DNA of 24,012 nucleotides from the NCBI GenBank assembly GCA_035635475.1, contig DASQAZ010000142.1, positions 1 to 24,012 of the forward strand, written 5' to 3'. This DNA comes from VBOC01 sp035635475. Lineage in GTDB: Bacteria > Bacteroidota > Ignavibacteria > UBA10030 > SZUA-254. The position numbers and the translations under genes were made by a program. A model generated the notes under the pieces. It made no database searches and had not been told where the DNA came from. It saw only the letters and a program-made list of their open reading frames with translations. Of the stretch, positions 8,980 to 15,324 are shown one piece after another (position 1 is the stretch's first letter; each line of letters starts with the position of its first letter).

Positions 8980-9201
8980 ATGAAACACTTCAGAAAAGAG
9001 GCAGTACTGTTCGCCATCGTCCTTGTCGTGGCGGTGGTGGGTTTACTACAATTGTTTCATGAGGATACGTACGCGGTCGGATATTGTGTTGGTCTGAACT
9101 GTCCGCCAGGACAGAATTGCAATGGCTCGTGTATGTGTCCTACCGGCGAGGGAACTTACTTTCTCAGCACCTGCGATGCCTGCCTCCACAGCTGTCGATG
9201 A
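8980..9201 (+). CDS. Small exported peptide with eight cysteines
   Basis: A 73-residue peptide not recognised as any named family. Residues 1-7 are basic, 8-25 strongly hydrophobic, and a signal-peptidase-like site (TYA) lies at 30-32. The remaining 41 residues hold eight Cys (36, 41, 47, 51, 53, 65, 68, 72) spaced C-x4-C-x5-C-x3-C-x-C-x11-C-x2-C-x3-C, with Gly, Pro and Asn between. That is enough for four disulfides or a metal site. GAGAGGAG lies 10-17 bases before the ATG, which supports real translation. It follows a thioredoxin-fold gene on the same strand and is closed by hairpins, so the two likely form one transcript. Possible roles are a disulfide-rich secreted peptide, a redox-active small protein or a modified peptide; none is shown by the sequence. 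Confidence 0.75.
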   Translation: MKHFRKEAVLFAIVLVVAVVGLLQLFHEDTYAVGYCVGLNCPPGQNCNGSCMCPTGEGTYFLSTCDACLHSCR

Positions 9202-9217
9202 GGGGCTGAGATCGATG

Positions 9218-9246
9218 CTCACCCCCGTGCTCTTCGCGGGAGTGAG
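9218..9246 (+). terminator. Hairpin just after the cysteine-rich peptide gene
   Basis: CTCAC (9218-9222) pairs with GTGAG (9242-9246); after one C-A mismatch three C-G pairs and one G-C pair continue the stem. It lies 17 bases past the stop. There is no clear T run, so termination strength is uncertain. Confidence 0.3.
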
Positions 9247-9352
9247 GGTTCTCGGAAGGAAATTGATCGGTCGACTTTCCATCTAGCTCCCCTCGACCTG
9301 CTCTAGTGACGGCGAGCGACCGGCAAAGGGTGTCTAAGTCCATCACGTGCAA

Positions 9353-9381
9353 AGGCCCGGTGTGCGTTCCACACCGGGCCT
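9353..9381. terminator. Bidirectional terminator-like hairpin between converging genes
   Basis: Arms AGGCCCGGTGTG (9353-9364) and CACACCGGGCCT (9370-9381) pair perfectly, 12 bp, around the loop CGTTC. It sits between the plus-strand thioredoxin/peptide pair and the minus-strand ribosomal/PspC run. On the minus strand the stem is followed by TTT; on the plus strand no T run is seen. Confidence 0.65.
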
Positions 9382-9414
9382 AAGTGTATCATGTCGCAGG
9401 TGGCGAGATGCGCG

Positions 9415-9936
9415 TCAGGTCTTCTGGACCTGAGTCCTGCGTCGGAGGATAATTGCGAGGCCGACGAGAATCAATCCAAGGGGCCAGTACCGGTGCACCG
9501 CATCCCACACTTCGAACTGATCGAGATACCCGAGCTCCGTAAGGACAAAGGCGGATCCCGTTCCGCAGAGAAGGAGCGCGGGGATCAGAAGCTCCCACTC
9601 GCGGGCGTCGTTGAGGAAGAGCATCAGGAGGGCGATGCCAAAAATCAAGAGCGATGCGGGCAGAAACATCCGCAGGCGGATGTCGATATAATCTGCAAAG
9701 CGAAGAAGGAAAAACAGCCCGTACATGAACAGGAGCGTGCCTGAGAAGATGCGGCCCCGCTTGCTCTGCGAAAAACCCTGCGCGACTCTTACAAGGCCGA
9801 ACAGCATGACGAGGGGCCACAGCACCTGGTGGAATCCGAAACTGATCGCGCCGAGTCGCTGGAGGAGGAGCAGAATCCCAAGCGCAATCAGCACAAGAGC
9901 GAACCAGGGGGTAGAATTCTTCCCGAATACAGGCAT
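9415..9936 (-). CDS. LiaF-like polytopic membrane protein
   Basis: A 173-residue membrane protein with about six hydrophobic segments (starting WFALVLIALGILLLL), a short basic stretch (SQSKRG) and a basic C-terminus (LRRRTQVQKT). This is the pattern of the LiaF transmembrane/DUF5668 group, which often sits next to PspC-domain proteins and takes part in envelope stress sensing in relatives. ATG at 9936 has AAGGAAG just upstream and lies eight bases after the stop of the double-PspC gene, so the two are one operon. The longer open frame upstream overlaps the PspC gene and is not coding. The family assignment rests on hydrophobic layout and neighbours; the exact role is inferred. Confidence 0.75.
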   Translation of the reverse strand: MPVFGKNSTPWFALVLIALGILLLLQRLGAISFGFHQVLWPLVMLFGLVRVAQGFSQSKRGRIFSGTLLFMYGLFFLLRFADYIDIRLRMFLPASLLIFGIALLMLFLNDAREWELLIPALLLCGTGSAFVLTELGYLDQFEVWDAVHRYWPLGLILVGLAIILRRRTQVQKT

Positions 9937-9944
9937 GCTCTTCC

Positions 9945-10619
9945 TTAGGCCGGAGCGGGTTTTTCTTCCGGCATGACGATCGCGAGGATAATATAGAGGA
10001 GCAATCCCCATCCGAAGGACGCGAGAACCAGCAGGACGTAGAGAACCCGCACGATCGTCGGGTCGACGTTGAAATAGTCCGCAATCCCGGCGCACACTCC
10101 GAATACTTTCTTGTCCCTTGCCGATCGGCGCAATTCCTTTGCCGGCACGGGGGGAGCTGAGGGATCTCCGGGCTGAGGCGCCGGACTCGCGTCGCGCCGC
10201 CGGTATGCATACATGAGCACGACCCCCAGAAGAATCAGGAGGCTGGGGAGCATGATCGTGCGTGAGAACGACCACCAGTTCAGATCCGCAAGCCACCCCA
10301 GGTTGATCATGAGAAAAAATGCACCGAGCAGCACAAACGTGATTCCCCAGAATCGCCGGCGATCCGGAACCCGGACGGCCGGAGCGCCTTCGCCCTGCGC
10401 GAACGAGAACGCGTCGGTCGGATTCACGGGCATGATGATCATGGCCGCGATATAGAGAAACAGACCGGAGCCGCCGAGAAGCGTCACCAGGACCCAAACG
10501 ATCCTTACGATCGTCGCATCGATATCGAAATATTCGGCGATTCCACCGCAAATCCCGTCGATCATACGATTTCGGCGGGACTTGTAGAGTCTTCGGGGAA
10601 CGCTTGCGTTCGCTTCCAT
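9945..10619 (-). CDS. Membrane protein with two PspC domains
   Basis: A 224-residue inner-membrane protein of the phage shock protein C family, linked in other bacteria to sensing or countering envelope stress. The first PspC domain spans about residues 10-64 (RNRMIDGICGGIAEYFDIDATIVRI, then a membrane helix ending IIMP). Two more membrane helices follow (about 91-110 and 121-139), then a Pro-rich linker and a second PspC domain at about 162-218 (DKKVFGVCAGIADYFNVDPTIVRVLYV, ending IVMP). The two domains are alike but clearly diverged. ATG at 10619 is chosen; a TTG three codons earlier also fits. It is followed directly by a LiaF-like gene, and preceded by frr after a 153-base gap holding GCGGGAT repeats. 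Confidence 0.87.
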   Translation of the reverse strand: MEANASVPRRLYKSRRNRMIDGICGGIAEYFDIDATIVRIVWVLVTLLGGSGLFLYIAAMIIMPVNPTDAFSFAQGEGAPAVRVPDRRRFWGITFVLLGAFFLMINLGWLADLNWWSFSRTIMLPSLLILLGVVLMYAYRRRDASPAPQPGDPSAPPVPAKELRRSARDKKVFGVCAGIADYFNVDPTIVRVLYVLLVLASFGWGLLLYIILAIVMPEEKPAPA

Positions 10620-10707
10620 TTCTCTCAATCCAGGGTTATCGTCTCCATTTAATGGTACGAATCGCGGCGTTCAATTGTTGCAGCAAAGCCGAAATTGCGC
10701 GTTCTTG

Positions 10708-10764
10708 GCGGGATTGCGGCGCATCGGAAATCCGGCGGTTGTGGCGGGATCGCGCCGGCGGGAT
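10708..10764. repeat. GCGGGAT motifs downstream of frr
   Basis: Three exact GCGGGAT motifs lie at 10708-10714, 10744-10750 and 10758-10764 in the gap after frr. CCGGCG (10732-10737) and CGCCGG (10753-10758) can pair around 15 bases. The same heptamer recurs in the tandem repeat at the 3' end of pyrH. No T run is seen, so this is not a standard terminator. Confidence 0.4.
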
Positions 10765-10772
10765 TCCGGGTT

Positions 10773-11330
10773 TCAGACCTCCATGATCTCTTTTTCCTTG
10801 ACGGTTACGAGGGTGTCGATGTCCTTGATGAACCGGTCGGTCATCTTCTGGACTTCCCCCTCGGCTCTCTTTCGTTCGTCCTCGGAAAAGTGTTCTGCCT
10901 TCTCAGATCGTTTCAAATGTTCGATCGCATCCCGGCGAACGTTGCGAACGGCGATTTTTCCCTCCTCCGCAAATTTCTTCACAAGCTTGACAAGTTCCTT
11001 CCGGCGCTCTTCGTTGAGGGGCGGAATCGGAACGCGGATGACCTGCCCGTCGGCGACGGGGTTCAGCCCCAGGTTCGCCGCAGCGATCGCCTTTTCGATA
11101 GGAACTACCATATTCTTGTCCCACGGCGTTACGCCGATCGTGTGGACATCCTTGACGCTGACGTTCGCCACCTGATGAAGCGGCATGTGAGCTCCGTAGT
11201 ACTCGACCTTGACCCCATCGAGCAAGGCGGTGGTCGCCTTACCGGTACGGATTTTTGCGAGTTCCTGGCGAACCACCTCCGTCGCCTTGTGCATCTTCTC
11301 TTCCGTTTGCTTGAGAATTTCTTTTGTCAT
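10773..11330 (-). CDS. frr: Ribosome recycling factor
   Basis: Splits the post-termination ribosome together with EF-G so subunits can be reused. The 185-residue length is exactly usual for the family. Family landmarks are visible: the N-terminal helix with ELAKIRTGKATTALLDGVKVEYYG, the beta domain with PWDKNMVVPIEKAI and NPVADGQVIRVPIPPLNEERRKELVK, and the C-terminal helices with VRNVRRDAIEHLK. ATG at 11330 lies 25 bases after the pyrH stop, in the common pyrH-frr order. No clear Shine-Dalgarno sequence precedes it, so it may depend on translation of pyrH. Confidence 0.98.
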   Translation of the reverse strand: MTKEILKQTEEKMHKATEVVRQELAKIRTGKATTALLDGVKVEYYGAHMPLHQVANVSVKDVHTIGVTPWDKNMVVPIEKAIAAANLGLNPVADGQVIRVPIPPLNEERRKELVKLVKKFAEEGKIAVRNVRRDAIEHLKRSEKAEHFSEDERKRAEGEVQKMTDRFIKDIDTLVTVKEKEIMEV

Positions 11331-11355
11331 GCCGCGTCTTGTAAGAAGTTTGAAT

Positions 11356-12240
11356 TCAGTCGCGCTGAGAGGGAGATTTCCTCCCGGCTGAAGAGCGGGA
11401 TCCGTTTCCGCCGGAAGTGCGCGATCCTCTCCCGCCTGAAGTGCGGGATTTCCTCCCGCCTGAAGAGCGGGATCCGTCTCTGATGGTCGGCGAGGAGGAG
11501 ACGATCGTCCCGACCCGCTCGCCGTGCATGAGCCGCCTCAGACTGCCGGGAACGTTCATGTTAAAGACGATGATCGGCATCATATTTTCTTTACACAGCG
11601 TGATCGCCGTCAGGTCCATCACTTTGAGATCTTTCTTTAGAACATCCAGGTAGGAAATTTCCTGGAACTTGAAGGCGCCGGGATTCTTTTCAGGATCGGA
11701 ATCGTAGACGCCGTCGACGCGTGTTCCTTTCAGGATGACATCCGCGTTGATCTCGACCGCCCGAAGCGCGGCGGCCGTATCGGTTGTAAAATAGGGGTTG
11801 CCTGTGCCTGCGCCGAAGATGACCACGCGCCCCTTCTCGAGATGGCGGATCGCACGGCGCCGGATAAACGGCTCCGCGATCTCTTCCATGGCGATTGAGC
11901 TCAGCAGGCGGGTGAATGCGCCCCTGCGTTCGAGAGCGCTCTGTAAGGCGAGTCCGTTGATGATCGTGGCCAGCATGCCCATTTGATCGCCGGTCACTTT
12001 GTCCACCCCGTCGGATGAATTTTCCACCCCCCGGTAGATGTTGCCTCCGCCGATGACGATGCCGACCTCGACTCCCTCCTGCTGCAGCTCCTGAACCTCC
12101 TCGGCGTATCTCTGCAGCACCTGGGCGTCGATTCCGAACTCCCTCCCCCCCATGAGCGCCTCCCCGCTCACCTTGAGCAGAATGCGCTTAAACTTCACGG
12201 TATCGCTCAGGGAGGAGTATCCCGCCACCCGTTGCGTCAA
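11356..12240 (-). CDS. pyrH: UMP kinase with a repeat-built C-terminal tail
   Basis: Phosphorylates UMP to UDP with ATP, in pyrimidine nucleotide synthesis. Family landmarks: FKRILLKVSGEAL, VGIVIGGGNIYRG, DQMGMLATIINGLAL, VVIFGAGTGNPYFTTDTAA, ADVILKGTRVDGVYDSDP, and the usual end GERVGTIVS. A normal UMP kinase would stop there; this one continues for about 45 more residues in eight-residue units of the SRSSGGRK kind, encoded by 24-bp tandem repeats. The start is taken as TTG at 12240: it overlaps the tsf stop as TTGA and has GGTGAG eight bases upstream. GTG at 12198 would give a more typical N-terminus but has no ribosome binding site. The kinase call is certain; the start and the role of the tail are not. 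Confidence 0.95.
   Translation of the reverse strand: MTQRVAGYSSLSDTVKFKRILLKVSGEALMGGREFGIDAQVLQRYAEEVQELQQEGVEVGIVIGGGNIYRGVENSSDGVDKVTGDQMGMLATIINGLALQSALERRGAFTRLLSSIAMEEIAEPFIRRRAIRHLEKGRVVIFGAGTGNPYFTTDTAAALRAVEINADVILKGTRVDGVYDSDPEKNPGAFKFQEISYLDVLKKDLKVMDLTAITLCKENMMPIIVFNMNVPGSLRRLMHGERVGTIVSSSPTIRDGSRSSGGRKSRTSGGRGSRTSGGNGSRSSAGRKSPSQRD
11371..11473. repeat. 24-bp tandem repeat in the 3' end of pyrH
   Basis: Four full units and a partial one follow an exact 24-base period: GCGGGAT at 11395, GCGCGAT at 11419, GCGGGAT at 11443 and 11467, preceded by a diverged unit at 11371. The clearest unit contains GCGGGAtttccTCCCGC, a 6-bp hairpin, followed by CTGAAG. Because 24 is a multiple of three, the repeat keeps the frame and adds eight-residue units rich in Ser, Arg and Gly to the UMP kinase. 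Confidence 0.8.
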
Positions 12241-12866
12241 GAACCGTTCTCACCGAGGTGGAAGCGCCTGAAGCGCCGGATCGTGATCTTCTCACCGGTC
12301 TTCGCCGTAAGTTCGAGGATGAGATCCTTGATCGTCCTGCCCGAGTCTTTGATAAATGTCTGTTCAAGCAGGCAAACTTCTTGGTAGAACTTTTCGAGCC
12401 GTCCGGTCGCGACCTTGTCAACGACCTGTTCCGGTTTTTTTTCGTTCTTGGCCTGCGTCCGGTAAATCTCCAGCTCATGCTCGACAGTCTCGCGCGGAAC
12501 ATCTTCGCGGGAGATGTAGCGCGGGTTCATGGCGGCAATTTGCATCGCCAGGTCTTTGGCCATCGCCTTGAAGTCGTCGGTCTTCGCGACAAAGTCCGTT
12601 TCGCAGTTCACCTCCACCATCGCCCCGATCCGGCCCCCCGCGTGAATGTACGCCTCGACGAGGCCCTGGTTTGTGAGACGGTCGGCCCGTTTCTCGGCCG
12701 TCGCGGCGCCTTTCTTCCGCAGGTAGTCGATCGCCTTTTCGATGTTTCCGCCCGAGGCGGCAAGCGCCTGCTTGCAGTCCATCATTCCGGCGCCCGTTTT
12801 ATCCCTCAGTTCCTTTACCTGTTCGGCAGTAATTTCCGCACGCACGATGTCATCGCTCTTTTTCAT
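12237..12866 (-). CDS. tsf: Elongation factor Ts (short form)
   Basis: Nucleotide exchange factor for EF-Tu in translation. The N-terminal UBA-like part is clear (AEQVKELRDKTGAGMMDCKQAL, then IEKAIDYLRKKG), followed by VEVNCETDFVAKTDDF, the EF-Tu contact motif. At 209 residues it is shorter than the roughly 270-300 of many bacteria and resembles compact forms with a reduced second half. ATG at 12866 is chosen because MKKSDDIVRAEITAEQ starts the conserved domain; the open frame upstream overlaps rpsB and is not coding. GGTGA lies upstream. It begins 10 bases after rpsB and its TGA overlaps the proposed TTG start of pyrH. Confidence 0.97.
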   Translation of the reverse strand: MKKSDDIVRAEITAEQVKELRDKTGAGMMDCKQALAASGGNIEKAIDYLRKKGAATAEKRADRLTNQGLVEAYIHAGGRIGAMVEVNCETDFVAKTDDFKAMAKDLAMQIAAMNPRYISREDVPRETVEHELEIYRTQAKNEKKPEQVVDKVATGRLEKFYQEVCLLEQTFIKDSGRTIKDLILELTAKTGEKITIRRFRRFHLGENGS

Positions 12867-12876
12867 ATTGCTTCGT

Positions 12877-13626
12877 TCACCCTGAGACTGCTTCTGTGCG
12901 GCCCGACTGGATTTCCGCATCCAGCCCTTCAAGCCGCGCGTTTCCCCGCTCGGAACCTTCCAGCATGGCATCGGCGACCACCCTCGTGACCATCTGGATC
13001 GATTTGATGGCATCGTCGTTGGCGGGGATGGGATAGTCGACAAGCGACGGATCGCAATTGGTGTCGACGATCGCGAAGACGGGAATGGCGAGCCGCTTTG
13101 CTTCCTTCACGGCGATCTCTTCCTTTTTGATATCGACGACGTACAGGGCTCCCGGCAGGCGTGTCATTTCGACCACGCCGGAGAGAACTTTCGACAGTTT
13201 CTCCTTCTCGCGGTCGAGGACGAGCGCCTCCTTTTTTGTAATTTTATCGTAGGTGCCGTCGGTTTCCATCTTTTCAATATTCGCGAGCCGTTTGACGCTC
13301 TTGCGGATCGTCGTAAAGTTCGTCAGCATCCCCCCAAGCCAGCGCTCGGACACGTAAAACTGGCGGCACCTCTTGGCTTCCTCCTCGATGACGATGCTCG
13401 CCTGCTTCTTCGTTCCGACCAGCAGAATGCGCTTCCCGTCGGCGACGATGTTGGCAATCGCGTTCGAGGCGACTTCCAGCAGCTCCTGCGTCTTTTTGAG
13501 GTCGATGATATGGATGCCGTTGCGCTCCATGAATATAAACGGCTTCATCTTTGGGTTCCAGCGGCGGGTGAGGTGCCCGAAATGGGCGCCCGCTTCGATC
13601 AGGGCGGTTAATTCTACACGTGGCAT
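12877..13626 (-). CDS. rpsB: 30S ribosomal protein S2
   Basis: Small-subunit protein located at the body-platform-head junction. The 249 residues have the family landmarks LIEAGAHFGHLTRRWNPKMKPFIF, NGIHIIDLKKT, RILLVGTKKQA, RWLGGMLTNFTTI and the C-terminal DTNCDPSLVDYPIPANDDAIKSI. ATG at 13626 follows AGGAG by 10 bases. A 161-base gap separates it from rpsI; the gap holds several Cys-free GC-rich inverted repeats (for example AACCG/CGGTT near 13757-13772) and might contain a promoter or an S2 autoregulatory leader, but no firm structure is seen. tsf follows 10 bases later, the usual rpsB-tsf pair. Confidence 0.98.
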   Translation of the reverse strand: MPRVELTALIEAGAHFGHLTRRWNPKMKPFIFMERNGIHIIDLKKTQELLEVASNAIANIVADGKRILLVGTKKQASIVIEEEAKRCRQFYVSERWLGGMLTNFTTIRKSVKRLANIEKMETDGTYDKITKKEALVLDREKEKLSKVLSGVVEMTRLPGALYVVDIKKEEIAVKEAKRLAIPVFAIVDTNCDPSLVDYPIPANDDAIKSIQMVTRVVADAMLEGSERGNARLEGLDAEIQSGRTEAVSG

Positions 13627-13787
13627 TGTATCGAGGCTCCTATGTCAGTTGAGTCTTCTACTCCCGTCGTCTTCCGCCGGAATTCCTTCAGTCCCGGTAC
13701 AAAGGACCGCCGGAACACTGCCGGCAAAATCAGGGGGTATGTGTGATAAGCAGCCGGCAACCGGTCGGTCGGTTCCCGGATAGATCT

Positions 13788-14186
13788 TTAACGCTTCGAG
13801 AACTGGAATCTCTTCCGCGCTTTGCGCTGGCCGTACTTCTTCCGTTCGACCATGCGCGGATCGCGCGTCAATAATCGATCCGCACGAAGTTTCACTCGCA
13901 GATCGCTGTTCACTTCGAGAAGGGCCCTCGAGATCCCCAGCTTGACGGCTCCGGCCTGACCGGAGAGCCCTCCGCCCTTGACATTCGCTATGACGTCGTA
14001 CTTGCCCACGGTTTCGGTGACGATCAGGGGCGAGAGGATTTCGGTCCGCATCGTATCCACGGGAAAATAATTTTCCAGCGCCCTGTCGTTCACCGTGATC
14101 TTCCCCGCGCCGGGCCTCAGAACGATTCGTGCTACGGAGGTCTTGCGGCGTCCGATTGTTATAATTTGATGCGAATGGGTAATCAT
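13788..14186 (-). CDS. rpsI: 30S ribosomal protein S9
   Basis: Small-subunit head protein whose C-terminal tail reaches the P-site tRNA. The 132 residues start with an IGRRKTSVARIVLRPG motif, contain VKGGGLSGQAGAVKLGISRALL, and end in the diagnostic basic tail RKARKRFQFSKR. ATG at 14186 has AAGGAG six bases upstream. It lies 15 bases after rplM, the near-universal rplM-rpsI pair. Confidence 0.98.
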   Translation of the reverse strand: MITHSHQIITIGRRKTSVARIVLRPGAGKITVNDRALENYFPVDTMRTEILSPLIVTETVGKYDVIANVKGGGLSGQAGAVKLGISRALLEVNSDLRVKLRADRLLTRDPRMVERKKYGQRKARKRFQFSKR

Positions 14187-14201
14187 CGTTTCTCCTTGCG
14201 G

Positions 14202-14645
14202 CTAGACATTGAGCGGCTCGGGCTTCTGCGCGGCATGCGGATGGGACGTTCCCGCATACACTTTGAGCTTCCGTATGACCTGGGCTCCGAGTCGGTTATG
14301 CGGTATCATCCCCTTCACCGCGTGCATAAACACTCTCTCGGGATCGGTCTTCATCAATTCCTTAAAAGATTCTACCTTCGCTCCGCCCGGATAGCCGCTG
14401 TAATGGAAGTACGTCTTGAGCTCCTCCCGGCGCCCCCTGATTTTCACTTTATCGGCATTCACGACGACAACGAAGTCGCCGCAATCGATGTTCGTAGTAA
14501 AGGTCGGCTTATGCTTCCCTCGCAGGACATGTGCGACGCGGCTCGCAATCCGGCCGAGCGTTTTTCCGCTCGCATCGACGACGTACCACTTGCGGTCGAT
14601 CTCATTCTGCTTGAATGAGTGGGTGAGTCTCTGATACAATGGCAC
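14202..14645 (-). CDS. rplM: 50S ribosomal protein L13
   Basis: Early-assembling large-subunit protein. The 147 residues hold RKWYVVDASGKTLGRIASRVAHVLRGKHKP, then GDFVVVVNADKVKIRG, YFHYSGYPGG and the motif GMIPHNRLGAQVIRKLKVYAG. The start is GTG at 14645 with AGGA seven bases upstream; TTG at 14639 is possible. It is the first gene of the ribosomal run and has its own leader with a promoter-like pair and a hairpin. Confidence 0.98.
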   Translation of the reverse strand: MPLYQRLTHSFKQNEIDRKWYVVDASGKTLGRIASRVAHVLRGKHKPTFTTNIDCGDFVVVVNADKVKIRGRREELKTYFHYSGYPGGAKVESFKELMKTDPERVFMHAVKGMIPHNRLGAQVIRKLKVYAGTSHPHAAQKPEPLNV

Positions 14646-14682
14646 GGGAAAATCCTAAAAATTGATTCAAAATGAGCGGATC

Positions 14683-14708
14683 AGGATGCCCAAGAGAGCA
14701 TCCCTCCT
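14683..14708 (-). promoter_or_regulatory. Hairpin and unused Shine-Dalgarno sequence in the rplM leader
   Basis: Read on the minus strand, AGGAGG (14708-14703) is followed at once by the hairpin GGATGC / GCATCC (14703-14698 and 14689-14684) with an 8-base loop. No annotated start matches this AGGAGG; a TTG nine bases after it would give only an eight-residue peptide. Ribosomal protein operons often carry autoregulatory leaders, which is one explanation. Confidence 0.35.
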
Positions 14709-14726
14709 GGGGAAGTTAAAAGCCTA

Positions 14727-14758
14727 TAAATTTACTTAAAATCCGGCACAGACGCAAG
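14727..14758 (-). promoter_or_regulatory. Bacteroidota-type promoter for the rplM operon
   Basis: On the minus strand CTTG (14758-14755) is separated by exactly 20 bases from TAAATTTA (14734-14727). The Bacteroidota housekeeping consensus is TTTG, 19-21 bases, TAnnTTTG, so the match is 3 of 4 and 5 of 6 fixed bases. Transcription would begin shortly downstream and give a leader of roughly 75 bases. Confidence 0.45.
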
Positions 14759-14862
14759 AGAAAATCGAAAGAACGATTTACTTGTTTATATACCCGCGAC
14801 TTCGTACCTTCCGAGGTTTCCTTCAGTCCGGTTTTGGCACTTTTTGAGAAAGAACGGGTCGG

Positions 14863-15315
14863 ATGAACATCCTCGTCGTCGACGATGAGTCGGAGTACAG
14901 AATCCTCGTCGGAGGTTTTCTCAAGGATCAGGGTTGGGCGGTCTTCCTTGCCGGAGACGGCCAGGAAGGCCTCGATATCCTGTTCCGTGAAACGATCGAC
15001 ATCATCGTTTCGGACATTTATATGCCGGTGATGGACGGGTTGAAATTTCACAAGGCGGTACGAAGCAACGAAAAATTTTCGAAGATTCCGTTCCTCTTCG
15101 TCTCCGCTTACGATGACCGCTACACAATGGAGGCCGTGAAGGACGCGAAGCTCGACGGGTTCTCGCGGAAGGGGCGGCCCGTGAGCGACCTGAAAGCGTG
15201 GATTGAGTATCTCACGACGCCTGTGGACAGGCGCCCCCCGGCGCCTCCGGGCGAACGGCCCAAACCGGCCTCCGACGATTGGCGTCGCACGCAGCCGCGC
15301 CCCCGGCGGCACTGA
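14863..15315 (+). CDS. Stand-alone response regulator receiver protein
   Basis: A 150-residue CheY-like phosphoreceiver. Acidic pair DD at residues 7-8, phosphoacceptor Asp51 in SDIYMPVMDG, and Ser81 in FLFVSAYDD fit the fold. The usual Lys-Pro loop is altered: it reads SRKGRP, with Lys103 three residues before Pro106 instead of directly before it. No DNA-binding or enzymatic output domain follows; the last 30 residues are a Pro/Arg-rich tail (PAPPGERPKPASDDWRR). It would act by binding a partner or as a phosphate relay. No histidine kinase is in the window. It is divergent from rplM and its stop lies nine bases from the end of lipA on the other strand. Confidence 0.88.
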   Translation: MNILVVDDESEYRILVGGFLKDQGWAVFLAGDGQEGLDILFRETIDIIVSDIYMPVMDGLKFHKAVRSNEKFSKIPFLFVSAYDDRYTMEAVKDAKLDGFSRKGRPVSDLKAWIEYLTTPVDRRPPAPPGERPKPASDDWRRTQPRPRRH

Positions 15316-15324
15316 GAGCGATTT

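Noticed and set aside
11371..11473. CRISPR-like array
   Set aside because: The 24-base units are contiguous, with no unique spacers, and are part of the pyrH reading frame.
12907..12924. CTGGAT/ATCCAG hairpin ahead of tsf
   Set aside because: It lies inside the rpsB coding sequence and a 6-bp stem is expected by chance at this length.
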